Source: Rebecca billardiae RCC1528 (Eukaryota > Haptophyta). Taken from it: a DNA stretch of 64,000 bases. The stretch's first letter is position 1. Each line of letters begins with the position of its first letter. Positions 1-8,962 of this stretch are shown here, piece after piece. A program made the position numbers and the translations under genes. The notes beneath the pieces are model-generated. The model saw only the letters and a list, made by a program, of their open reading frames with translations, searched no databases and was not told the origin of the DNA. Location of the stretch: assembly GCA_965240325.2 (NCBI GenBank), contig OZ251226.1, positions 310,001 through 374,000 on the forward strand, read 5' to 3'.

Positions 1-7
1 TATATAT

Positions 8-1470
8 ATGACCGCGTTCCGCGGTCCTTTTCTGCATAGAATCAACGCAGTTGCGGAGTTGGGGGCCCGCGGTGGCCGTGCAATCGCGGCTCTCCGCCGT
101 AGTGGCAGTTCGCCAGTTGAAGTCGGTTCTAAGATGACTGAAGCTATTACTAGTATTAGTCCGACCGTCGCCCTGATGCCTGCGCGACCGCGAGACTCAT
201 TCACACTTCGATCACACAATATATATAATAATCACAGCAGCGGACCTGAGACCGCACCCGGCACCGGTCGTCAAATCGGACGTCCGTCTGACAACTAGCT
301 GCCAAATGTCCAACTGGCTGATCAGCTCGGATCCGACCCGTCCGCGATCGTGCCATCGGCATCGGAATTACTACTAGTAGCTGCCAAACTGTGTCCAACT
401 CTGGCTGATCAGCTCGGACCTGAGACCGCACCCGGCACCGGTCGTCAAATCGGACGTCCGTCTGACAACTAGCTGCCAAATGTCCAACTGGCTGATCAGC
501 TCGGATCCGACCCGTCCGCGATCGTGCCATCGGCATCGGAATTACTACTAGTAGCTGCCAAACTGTGTCCAACTCTGGCTGATCAGCTCGGATCCGACGA
601 CCCGTCCGCGATCGTGCCGAGTGAGTCGTGCCGCGGAGCTCGGAGTACTGAAGGAGTCGGGTGTGACAGCAGGGTGCTTTAGCGCTGCGGCCCGTGCCAG
701 CCAACGACCAGACGTACTCTGGCCACTTGACCCGTTGCACGGGTGAGTGACCGTACGCCCTGCCTAGTGCCTACCGCGCGCGCCGCGCGACTCGGGGTGA
801 TGGAGAGCGGATGGCGACAGCAGCAGCAGTCCTCATGAAGACGATGAAACTGGCGGCACGGGTGCACGAGGTGGCAGGCGAAAGCGCGCCGACGAGACCG
901 CATTTGACACACCTGAGCCGCACGCGCGTGCCGTCGCCGAGCGGCGAGCGCCGTGCAAACGCGCAACCGTACCGCGCGCGCCACGACGGCGCGGCACTAG
1001 CTGATGCAGGCCGTACTGCCGGCACTGCTTCTGCGATCATGCGCCACGGTCGCAGCTGACTGCGTGAGCAGCAAGCGGGAGGCGGGTCCGGAGGCACGTG
1101 CAGGCGCCGTCCCGCATCCGGCGCCATCGTGCCGGGGCACGTCACCTCCGACGATCCGGATGTGGCCCAGTCCGGACGTCACGCGATCCGGGACGACGAA
1201 TACGATTCGCTCGTAACGAACCGTTACGCTAAAGTCACGTCCGGCTGACGTCCAGATCGCGCGCACTTTACTTAGGGAATATCGTGGACGCGGTGTTTTT
1301 CGGCCTAATAGACCTCTCTATGCGATCTCAAAAACTCGAAACTCGGTCTCCGCCAGCCCTAAAAATCGCCCCCCGTCCCTTTTTTCTTGATCAAAGATCT
1401 TTTTGAAACGTGGTTCGGGCCCGCTGGTGCGGGCTCCACGCTGCGCGCTCCGCCCTGCACCGCGGGCCAT
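8..1470 (+). repeat. Interspersed repeat R1, copy 1
   Basis: This block recurs almost base for base at 6450-7731, with small indels. Its right end recurs inverted at 63019-63170 and its left end as a short piece at 35703-35760. It begins with a perfect 17-nt hairpin, GACCGCG-TTC-CGCGGTC (10-26), and ends in CGCGGGCCAT. Both ends lie against TA-rich DNA, and the ends are weakly complementary (ATGACCGCG against ATGGCCCGCG), as in a non-autonomous DNA element. No convincing coding frame was seen inside. Confidence 0.75.
241..588. repeat. 174-bp tandem duplication inside R1 copy 1
   Basis: Two virtually identical 174-bp units (241-414 and 415-588) start with CGGACCTGAGACCGCACCCG. R1 copy 2 has only one unit (from about 6650), so the duplication arose after the two copies separated. 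Confidence 0.85.
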
Positions 1471-1867
1471 AATAATTACTAGTTCGTTCGTTCATCAAGA
1501 ATCTCATCATCATTCATCACTTGATCTAGATGATAATTGCATGACGACGATTGACGAATCGTCAAACTCGCTGGACTATGGATCGCTCAAGTTTTTTTCG
1601 TACGTATTCAAACTGTCCCGGACGCGCCGGCACTCCGTGACTCTTCAGGATGAAAAACTTGTTAGTAACTTAGGAATGAAAAACATTACAATCAAACATG
1701 ATTACATCAGCGTTCGAGACCACGCTGATTGATGGCGCGTCTTTGTTTGAATCGACGCCTCAGCATCGGGGTCCCCACCTGCCGCCGAATGATCTCGACG
1801 CGCAGCGTGGAATCGAGCTGCGCCTCGCGCCAGCTCCCGGCGTAGGCCAAGTGCCATGCACCGCCCC
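1471..1867. other. Spacer, no feature recognised
   Basis: Mixed-composition DNA with short open frames that lack supporting features. I see no gene here. Confidence 0.5.
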
Positions 1868-2182
1868 GCCGTCAACCCGCGCTCGCGCCTCGCGCGCACG
1901 CGGATCCCGCGACTCATTGGTCGCGCCCGCCACTCGGTGGCGCTGCCAGCTGCGCCTCGCGTCAGCTGCAGACGTAGGCTCGGCGTCGCTGCGCCGCCTC
2001 GTCATAATCCCGCGCTCGCGCCTCTTGCGCGCACACGGATCGGATCCTGCGACTCCATGGTCGCGCCAGCGCCGCCACTCGGTGGCGCCGTGCCAGCTGC
2101 CTGCGCCTCGCGTCAGCTGCAGACGTAGGCTTGGCGCCTCTGCGCTGCCCCGTCATGATCTCGCGCTCGCGCCTCTTGCGCT
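1868..2182. repeat. Degenerate tandem repeat, 133-151 bp period
   Basis: The phrase CGCGCTCGCGCCTC recurs at 1878, 2011 and 2162. Between occurrences the same text repeats (CACTCGGTGGCG, then CGCGTCAGCTGCAGACGTAGGC) with small indels. This gives two full units and a partial third. The open frames through it are repeat artefacts. Confidence 0.7.
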
Positions 2183-2524
2183 AGCTAGTAGCGCTGCTCG
2201 ATCATCCGCTGCTGCGCGCAGTAGCTCTCCTGCCGACCTGCGCCAGCTGCGTCCGCTCATTGATATCCAATCGTGACTCCGACGTGAGCTCAATCTTAAT
2301 CGTTACTACAGTATCGGCCTGATGACATGAGTTACATAGGATAGGGCGGACGACCGTATAGACTGTATAGTTAGTGCCGCCTGATGCTATAAGGTGCAGC
2401 AGTAGGAACGAGTGCGCGGAGTCAGTGGCAGCCACGGTCTGGCTGTCGTCGTAACGGCCGAGTGGGCATCGGCGGCCGGCATGGCGGCGCGGCCAGGATA
2501 AGGATTATGCTTGATGCCGCCGAG
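2183..2524. other. 3' flank of RING-H2 gene, no feature recognised
   Basis: Spacer downstream of the minus-strand RING gene, probably containing its 3' UTR. No repeat or gene is recognised. Confidence 0.5.
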
Positions 2525-3484
2525 TCAGGCCGCCGCCGTCGCCGTGCTGACTTCATACTTGCACAGCGGGCAGACCGCGCGTAAGCGCAGCCAGCTACGG
2601 ATGCAGCCATCATGGAAGGTATGCGCGCAGCCCAGCGTGACCGCGAGCCGCATGTGAGGATCAGACGGGCCGATGGGCTCGATGCACACACAGCACGGCT
2701 CGCTGGCATCACGTTGCAGCTCGAACGGGCGCAGCCGTGCGAGGGCCGGAGCGGAGAGACCGGGCGCGGCTGCATCTGCGCGGGCAGGCGGATCCACGCT
2801 GCCCGAGGCGACGAGCCGCGTGAACATGCGCAGGTCTGCGTCGCGAGGGCCACTGCTCACCGCAGCGCGGTGCGCGTGCTGGAGTGCCGCTGCATAGGCC
2901 GCGGGGTTTGCAGCCGCAGCCGCGCCACCATCGCCCACTGACGCTCGCTGATCGGCTGGGCGCGGCGAGAAGCGGGTGCGAGCGCTAAGCGGGCGAGCCG
3001 CGCACCGCCGACGCACGGAGCCGTCGCCAGCGGGCTCGCGCGGCTGATCGATACCGAGCGCCGCCATGCGGGACCGTGCCGCCGTGACCAGCACGTCTGC
3101 GCCGTCTGCGTCATCAGCTTCGGCTGCTGGAATCGGCGAGGATTGCACGTTGCGCGTGCGAGTGACCGGGTCGTCACGTACCTGCGGCGCCCGCAGACTG
3201 GAACGATGTGCAGATGCGACGACGGGCGCATCTCTCCGCGCCAAATCGCGCCGGGCCGGCATGCTAGTGTTGGTGCTGGCGACCCCGTCCAAAGCTGCGG
3301 CCTCGTGTGCCCGTGCCGATCGTGGCTTGGGCGGTGGCGGGAGCGTGAGGCGCGTTGCGGCAGACGAGCGCGCAGCAGCCGTGCCGTACACCTGAGCGCC
3401 ACTCCACGCGGCATCCGCAGAGGCGAGCGCCCGCACTTCGTCCAGGAAGCCTGGACGAAGTCCGCCGGCCGGGGCGGCAGCCAT
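2525..3484 (-). CDS. RING-H2 zinc finger protein, probable E3 ubiquitin ligase
   Basis: The 319-residue protein has a long low-complexity N-terminal half rich in Ala and Arg and a C-terminal RING-H2 finger. The zinc ligands are Cys264, Cys267, Cys286, His288, His291, Cys294, Cys305 and Cys308, with canonical spacing C-x2-C-x18-C-x-H-x2-H-x2-C-x10-C-x2-C, and the Trp after the sixth ligand is present. RING-H2 domains recruit a ubiquitin-charged E2, so an E3 ligase role is inferred; the substrate is unknown. No membrane segment is seen. The start is an ATG at 3484, and the gene appears unspliced. It is transcribed away from FHA gene 1, with 231 bp between the two start codons. Confidence 0.8.
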   Translation of the reverse strand: MAAAPAGGLRPGFLDEVRALASADAAWSGAQVYGTAAARSSAATRLTLPPPPKPRSARAHEAAALDGVASTNTSMPARRDLARRDAPVVASAHRSSLRAPQVRDDPVTRTRNVQSSPIPAAEADDADGADVLVTAARSRMAALGIDQPREPAGDGSVRRRCAARPLSARTRFSPRPADQRASVGDGGAAAAANPAAYAAALQHAHRAAVSSGPRDADLRMFTRLVASGSVDPPARADAAAPGLSAPALARLRPFELQRDASEPCCVCIEPIGPSDPHMRLAVTLGCAHTFHDGCIRSWLRLRAVCPLCKYEVSTATAAA

Positions 3485-3715
3485 GCCGCCGGTACTTGCA
3501 GCCGTTTGATGAGGCTTGGCCGAGGGCTGCAGGAGCTCGGCCGTCCGGATCAGAAGCCCTGCTCACGACTGTCCGGTGAGAACGCCTCGCCAGTGGCCCA
3601 GTGCGCACGCTCGTTGGCGAGGCCCGGTGGCGCTTTGCGCGCGGCGAGTCGCGGGTGCGAGGAGGCTCACGGGCGGGGTCCAGTGCGAGGGCCCGCGCGA
3701 CGCTGCGGACGTGCG
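3485..3715. promoter_or_regulatory. Shared spacer of divergent RING-H2 / FHA gene 1 pair
   Basis: 231 bp separate the two outward-facing ATG codons, so both core promoters and 5' UTRs must lie here. No TATA box is evident; the sequence is GC-rich. Confidence 0.45.
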
Positions 3716-5761
3716 ATGGGCGACGCACAGCTGAAGCAGGAGCATCGCACGCTCACGGAGCGCGTTGCAGACTTTGTCAACACGCAGCGGCAGAACGGCG
3801 AGGCCTCCGCTCAGGCCGTCATCGGCCGGCAGGCTGCGGCTGTGGACATCAAGGTGCGGGGGGGCGAGAAGAGCGTCAGCCGGCAGCACTGCCGCATCGA
3901 GCTCGACGGAGGCTCGTGGTACCTCGTGAACCTCTCGAAGCAGCTCGGCACTCGCGTGAACGCGCACCATCTCGCCGGCGATGGCCATCCGGAGCGGCAT
4001 GAGCTCCACGCGGGCGACGTGATCCAGCTGCTGAAGGACCGTGATCCCGACGGCCACTTCTGGTTCACGTGGCCGCCCGACCTCCCCGTGCGGCCGCAGG
4101 AGGACGGCGGCGAAGCGGCCCGAGCGGAGGCGCGCCCTCCCGAGCAACTCACCGCCAGCGCAGGCGCGCCAGCCGCCGATGGAGTGGAGCGCACGGCCGG
4201 TACCAGCGCCAGCGCCGAGCCGCGTGTGGGCGACGCCCGGGACGCGTCGCAGCCCACCGCCGCGCCGACGGCGGCGTGCGCGGCCGCATCACGCCCTGTC
4301 GCCACGCCGGAGCCGGCGCGTACGGCCGCGCCGCCCGCGGCGACGCCGAGGACTGCGGAGCCGCTCGTGCAGCAGCCTTTGCACCCGGCCGCGGCGCCGC
4401 CGGTGAGCATGGCCGCCGGATGCACGGCTCCGCAGCCCGCGGCCGCTTCGGGCGCGCACTCGCGTGCCGAGGATGGCTGTGTGGCTGCCGACGCCGCCAC
4501 GGCGTCTGCGCGTGTGAACGCCGTGGCCTCCCCTGCGCCACAGCCCCCACGCCCGGCGCCGGACGTGCCGGCGTCGGCGCCGCCGGGGCAGGCGGCGGCT
4601 GTACGCAGCCCTGCGCCCGACCAGAGTCAGCCCGCTGCCCCACCGGCCCCGCCGCCAGCCGCGGGCGGTGCGCTGCCGGCGAGCGCTCTCTCGTTCAGCG
4701 CGGTGCAGCGCGGGGCGCGAGCCCTCAAGGCGGAGCTGCAGCAGCTCAAGACGGCCACGCGCGCCACGCTGGAGGCGTTCTGGTCCGAGTTCCAGCCCGA
4801 GCTCACGTACATCATCCCGTGTGCTGTCGCGGCGATCGACGCGGCCGTCCTCGCCTTCCAGAAGGAGTTCACGGACGGGGGAAGCGAGGGGGGCTCGCCT
4901 CGGGCCGTGGCGGATGTGCCCGCGGGGACGCCGCACGCCGCGCCCCCCGCGCCCGTCGCGGCGGCTGCAGCTGCGACGCCGCCTGCGACGCCTGCGCAGC
5001 CGGCGCCGTCCGCGCTCGGCAGCGTGCATGCAGCGGCGCCCACACCCGAGGGCGCGGCGGCGACCGCGCGGGCCACCGAGCCCACCGATGCCGCTGCCAC
5101 TGAGGGCGGTGGCAGCGCTGCCAAGCGCACGCACGCGCAGCTCGTGGAGGACGCGAACGTCGACAGCGGCGTCAGCAACGACACCGGCGCGGGCGCGGCC
5201 GCAGCTGCCCCGCCCGTCGTGGACGGCGGCGACAGCTTGGAAGCGCACCATGTCGCCAAGCTCGCCAAGCGTACGCACGACGACGCGCGCGGCAGCCGCA
5301 GCGCGGGCGGTGGCGCGCTGGTCGTGCACACGGGGGCGCCGCCGTCGCACGGCGCGGAAGCCCCGATCGCCCGCGAGCACCCCGCGCCGCGCTCCGAGTC
5401 CAACTCCGGGATGCTCGAGTGGACGGCGAGTCCGGAGCCGCTCCGCAGGCCGGCGGGCCGGCACGCGCTCGAGCAGCTTGACCGGCAGCCCGCCGAGCAG
5501 GAGCGCTTCGAGCTGGTGCCGCCGCCCGAGCCGCCCACGGCCGTGAAGAAGCTGGTGCAGAGGAAGCTGATCAACTCCTTCCCCGGCTTCGGCTGGTTTG
5601 AGGGCAGGGTCCTCTCGGCCGTGCACCAAGGGGGCGAGTACGGCCAGCCGCAGAGCTGGAAGTTCTTCGTGCTGTACAGCGACGGCGACCGGCGCTACCA
5701 CAAGTACGAGCAGGTGTGCAAGGGCATCGCGAAGTTCGAGAGCGAGCGGCGCCACCGCTGA
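3716..5761 (+). CDS. FHA-domain protein with C-terminal Tudor-like domain (FHA gene 1)
   Basis: 681 residues from the ATG at 3716, which directly precedes the folded domain; the frame is open further upstream but has no better ATG. Residues about 30-105 form a forkhead-associated (FHA) fold: IGRQ on strand 3, SVSRQHC for the Ser-Arg-x-x-His signature, and GTRVN for the phosphothreonine-side loop. A long Ala/Pro-rich linker follows. It contains Lys-Arg patches (AKRTHAQL, LAKRTHDD) that could act in nuclear import. The last 80 residues (NSFPGFGWFEGRV, then FFVLYSDGD) resemble small Tudor/Agenet-type chromatin readers and match a domain in FHA gene 2. FHA domains bind phosphothreonine peptides, so a nuclear signalling or chromatin role is inferred. 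No intron is needed. Confidence 0.75.
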   Translation: MGDAQLKQEHRTLTERVADFVNTQRQNGEASAQAVIGRQAAAVDIKVRGGEKSVSRQHCRIELDGGSWYLVNLSKQLGTRVNAHHLAGDGHPERHELHAGDVIQLLKDRDPDGHFWFTWPPDLPVRPQEDGGEAARAEARPPEQLTASAGAPAADGVERTAGTSASAEPRVGDARDASQPTAAPTAACAAASRPVATPEPARTAAPPAATPRTAEPLVQQPLHPAAAPPVSMAAGCTAPQPAAASGAHSRAEDGCVAADAATASARVNAVASPAPQPPRPAPDVPASAPPGQAAAVRSPAPDQSQPAAPPAPPPAAGGALPASALSFSAVQRGARALKAELQQLKTATRATLEAFWSEFQPELTYIIPCAVAAIDAAVLAFQKEFTDGGSEGGSPRAVADVPAGTPHAAPPAPVAAAAAATPPATPAQPAPSALGSVHAAAPTPEGAAATARATEPTDAAATEGGGSAAKRTHAQLVEDANVDSGVSNDTGAGAAAAAPPVVDGGDSLEAHHVAKLAKRTHDDARGSRSAGGGALVVHTGAPPSHGAEAPIAREHPAPRSESNSGMLEWTASPEPLRRPAGRHALEQLDRQPAEQERFELVPPPEPPTAVKKLVQRKLINSFPGFGWFEGRVLSAVHQGGEYGQPQSWKFFVLYSDGDRRYHKYEQVCKGIAKFESERRHR

Positions 5762-6111
5762 GCCCGCGCGGTGGTATGCGCACCGCGCGCGACGCCAGCA
5801 CTGGGCGCTGCTGGCCGCGCATCGGATGCCCAAGCATCGGGCACAGCAGAGCTCCGCCTCCATCTATTTATTTGCGTATCCCCGCGCAGCAGCTGGCCCG
5901 GCTCGGCCGGGCAGTGTGGGCACAATAACGCGCCACACGGCGGCGCAGCGCGCGACGCAGTCCACGTATAGCCTTGATGAAGTCATATATATATTTATAT
6001 TCCCGCCATAAGCACCCATATTGAACCGTCAGTCCGTCTGCGGCAACATTTGACTGCGCCGCTGTATTATAAGTGTATATTATTAATTAGCAGTTATTAT
6101 AATATATATAT
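5762..6111. other. 3' flank of FHA gene 1, AT-rich spacer
   Basis: GC-rich DNA passes into AT-rich DNA (ATATATATTT near 5990 and 6100). No gene is recognised; it probably includes the 3' UTR and polyadenylation region. Confidence 0.5.
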
Positions 6112-6390
6112 ATTTAACGACGTGGCCCAGCATCGGACAAGCGTCAGGCTGAGGCTCAGAGTGCAACAGGCACATAGAATGCGTCCGCGCCTTCCGTCCA
6201 GGTCCGAGACAGTGCGCCACCCGCAGCCATGCCCCCCTACGGGAGCGGGGCCGGGAGCCGGGAGGCGGGATGCCGGATGGAGCACCGCCTCGGCCTGGGG
6301 CACGCGGCGGCGACGGCAGATGCCGCCGCGGCCGAGCGCCTTCCGGAGCACTTGGATGAGGGTGAGGTCGTAGTCGATGTCGCTATAGAT
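6112..6390 (+). repeat. Dispersed repeat R3, copy A
   Basis: Starts ATTTAACGACGTGGC and is nearly the same as 31798-32080. Both copies are followed by TA-rich simple sequence. Copy A has 21 extra bases (around 6255-6275) relative to copy B, which keeps a short reading frame in phase. Confidence 0.75.
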
Positions 6391-6440
6391 ATACATATAT
6401 ATATGTGTGTGTGTGTGTGTATGTATATATATATATAACG
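6391..6440. repeat. TA/TG microsatellite
   Basis: An AT run, a (TG)n run near 6404-6420 and a second AT run lie between R3 copy A and R1 copy 2. Confidence 0.9.
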
Positions 6441-6449
6441 TATTAGTAT

Positions 6450-7731
6450 ATGACCGCGTTCCGCGGTCCTTTTCTGCATAGAATCAACGCAGTTGGGGGC
6501 CCGCGGTGGCCGTGCAATCGCGGCTCTCCGCCGTAGTGGCAGTTCGCCAGTTGAAGTCGGTTCTGAGATGACTGAAGCTATATTAGTCCGACCGTCGCCC
6601 TGCCTGCGCGACCGCGAGACTCATTCACACTTCACACAATCACAGCAGCGGACCTGAGACCGCACCCGGCACCGGTCGTCAAATCGGACGTCCGTCTGAC
6701 AACTAGCTGCCAAATGTCCAACTGGCTGATCAGCTCGGATCCGACCCGTCCGCGATCGTGCCATCGGCATCGGAATCACTACTAGTAGCTGCCAAACTGT
6801 GTCCAACTCTGGCTGATCAGCTCGGATCCGACCCGTCCGCGATCGTGCCGAGTGAGTCGTGCCGCGGAGCTCGGAGTACTGAAGGAGTCGGGTGTGACAG
6901 CAGGGTGCTTTAGCGCTGCGGCCCGTGCCAGCCAACGACCAGACGTACTCTGGCCACTTGACCCGTTGCACGGGTGAGTGACCGTACGCCCTGCCTAGTG
7001 CCTACCGCGCGCGCCGCGCGACCGGCGACTCGGGGTGATGGAGAGCGGATGGCGACAGCAGCAGCAGTCCTCATGAAGACGATGAAACTGGCGGCACGGG
7101 TGCACGAGGTGGCAGGCGAAAGCGCGCCGACGAGACCGCATTTGACACACCTGAGCCGCACGCGCGTGCCGTCGCCGAGCGGCGAGCGCTGCAAACGCGC
7201 AACCGTACCGCGCGCGCCACGACGGCGCGGCACTAGCTGATGCAGGCCGTACTGCCGGCACTGCTTCTGCGATGATGCGCCACGGTCGCAGCTGACTGCG
7301 TGAGCAGCAAGCGGGAGGCGGGTCCGGAGGCACGTGCAGGCGCCGTCCCGCATCCGGCGCCATCGCCCATCGTGCCGGGGCACGTCACCTCCGACGATCC
7401 GGATGTGGCCCAGTCCGGACGTCACGCGATCCGGGAAGACGAGTACGATTCGCTCGTAACGAACCGTTACACTAATGTCACGTCCAGCTGACGTCCAGAT
7501 CGCACTTTACTTAAGGGAATCAGCTGGGCGCGGTTTTTTTTGGCCTGATAGACCTCTCAATGCGATCTCAAAAACTCGAAACTCGGTCGCCAGCCCTAAA
7601 AATCGCCCCCCGTCCCTTTTTTTCCGCCGCCCCCCGTCCCTTTTTTCTTGATCAAAGATCTTTTTGAAACGTGGTTCGGGCCCGCTGGTGCGGGCTCCAC
7701 GCTGCGCGCTCCGCCCTGCACCGCGGGCCAT
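6450..7731 (+). repeat. Interspersed repeat R1, copy 2
   Basis: Direct repeat of 8-1470 with the same terminal hairpin at 6452-6468 and the same right end (CGCGGGCCAT). It lacks the internal 174-bp duplication and carries several small indels. The poly-T tract near 7615-7645 is partly duplicated (CCGCCCCCCGTCCCTTTTTT). Confidence 0.8.
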
Positions 7732-8308
7732 TATTATTGAGGTATATCAGTGACGACCTTCATCCGAACTAACTAGTACCTTCCGGCCGTTCCCGCTTCC
7801 GGACTCATTTAATACATCCGGCCCTGGCGCGTGCACATTATTCATCATCATATCTGAGTTATCACGGCGCCGGCCATATTCAGGGATATATATATAGCAG
7901 TAGGATCTGTCGCCGACATCATTACAGATGATCATATATATATATATTGACAGCAGCATTGGCCGCGTAGTACGTAAGCTAGCCTCCGACTCCAAGTAGC
8001 TATACCGTAGAATTAGTGCCAGACGATGCGGATCCCCATGCCCGATCATGCCGCACTTGTTCCGTGTAGTTCGCCGTAGAATTAGTGCCAGACGATGCGG
8101 ATCCCCATGCCCGATCATGCCGCACTTGTTCGCCGCGTGGCCGTGCCCTTGATGAATGATGGATTTTACGCGCGAGGCGTCCCGAATCTTCCGCCTAGTG
8201 CATTCACTTCGTGCAATAGTCTGTTGTCATCAAGCAGTTATGCCGTCTCACTGACGCTCACACTGTGGACACACTGTTTGAGACCATCACTCCGCAGCTA
8301 CATGAGCA
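7732..8308. other. Spacer with a 69-bp tandem duplication
   Basis: A 69-bp unit beginning CCGTAGAATTAGTGCCAGAC occurs at 8005-8073 and again, partly, at 8074-8131. Short TATATA runs lie near 7890 and 7935. No gene is recognised. Confidence 0.7.
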
Positions 8309-8784
8309 TTGCCCACAGTCCTGGCGGCCGGACCTGCAGCTGCGGCTGCGGCTGCGGCTGGACCTGCGCTCACAGCTGCTATCACAGGGGGGCACACAGG
8401 CCTGTGGTGTGGAACCCCGGCAGGCGTACTCATCTTCGGCGGACAAGGCGTTGGAGGCACTCTCCATGACGACGCATGGCTGCTGGAGCCCCGCCAGGGC
8501 TGGATCCCCGTGCAGATCTCCGGTGATCACCCGCGCGCGCGAATCCATCATGCAGGCGTGTGCACGGTGAACAGGGAATTCGTGTCTTCGGCGGAGCTTG
8601 TGGCCACTCGTGTGTGCTCGACGACCTGTCCCCTGTGGCTAGGAGACTCCCGAACGGGCCAGTGGACCTGAGTGAGAGTGAGCAGGCTCCAGAGCTGATC
8701 GGTGATCCGGAGTCAAGGACGGGCAAGCCCTATGATCAGTGGCAGGTGCCAGCGCAAAGTACTGGCCTTCAGGTTCACGGTTGA
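8309..8784 (+). pseudogene. Decayed kelch-repeat gene fragment
   Basis: Frame 1 (about 8390-8570) reads GVLIFGGQG, then LHDDAWLL, W, and a Pro-x-Ala-Arg-x-x-His motif. This is the pattern of one kelch blade: hydrophobic-FGG, D-x-W, PxxR. Near 8565 the kelch pattern jumps to another frame, which reads IRVFGGACGHS and VLDDL, the next blade. The pieces fit one protein only if a frameshift or a missed intron separates them. Kelch repeats form beta-propellers that bind partner proteins. No start codon or complete propeller is found, so I call it a fragment. Confidence 0.5.
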
Positions 8785-8962
8785 CGTTGATTTTGATCGT
8801 TAAAATCGAATCGTCGTCATCGGCGGGCAAGGCGCTGTTTACTCGAGCCCCTGCTCGCCAGCGCTGTCCCCTCCGCCTCGGCGGAGGACGCGCCTGCCGC
8901 CGCCGCCTCCCAAGCCGCGTCTCCGCCGCTTGGTCCTTGAGCTTCGGTGCTCGCGCGCCCAG

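Noticed and set aside
7-1266. Open frames inside R1 (both copies)
   Set aside because: Frames break between the two copies and have no recognisable motif, so they are not treated as genes.
4289-5863. 524-codon minus-strand frame
   Set aside because: Antisense of FHA gene 1; Arg-rich without motifs.
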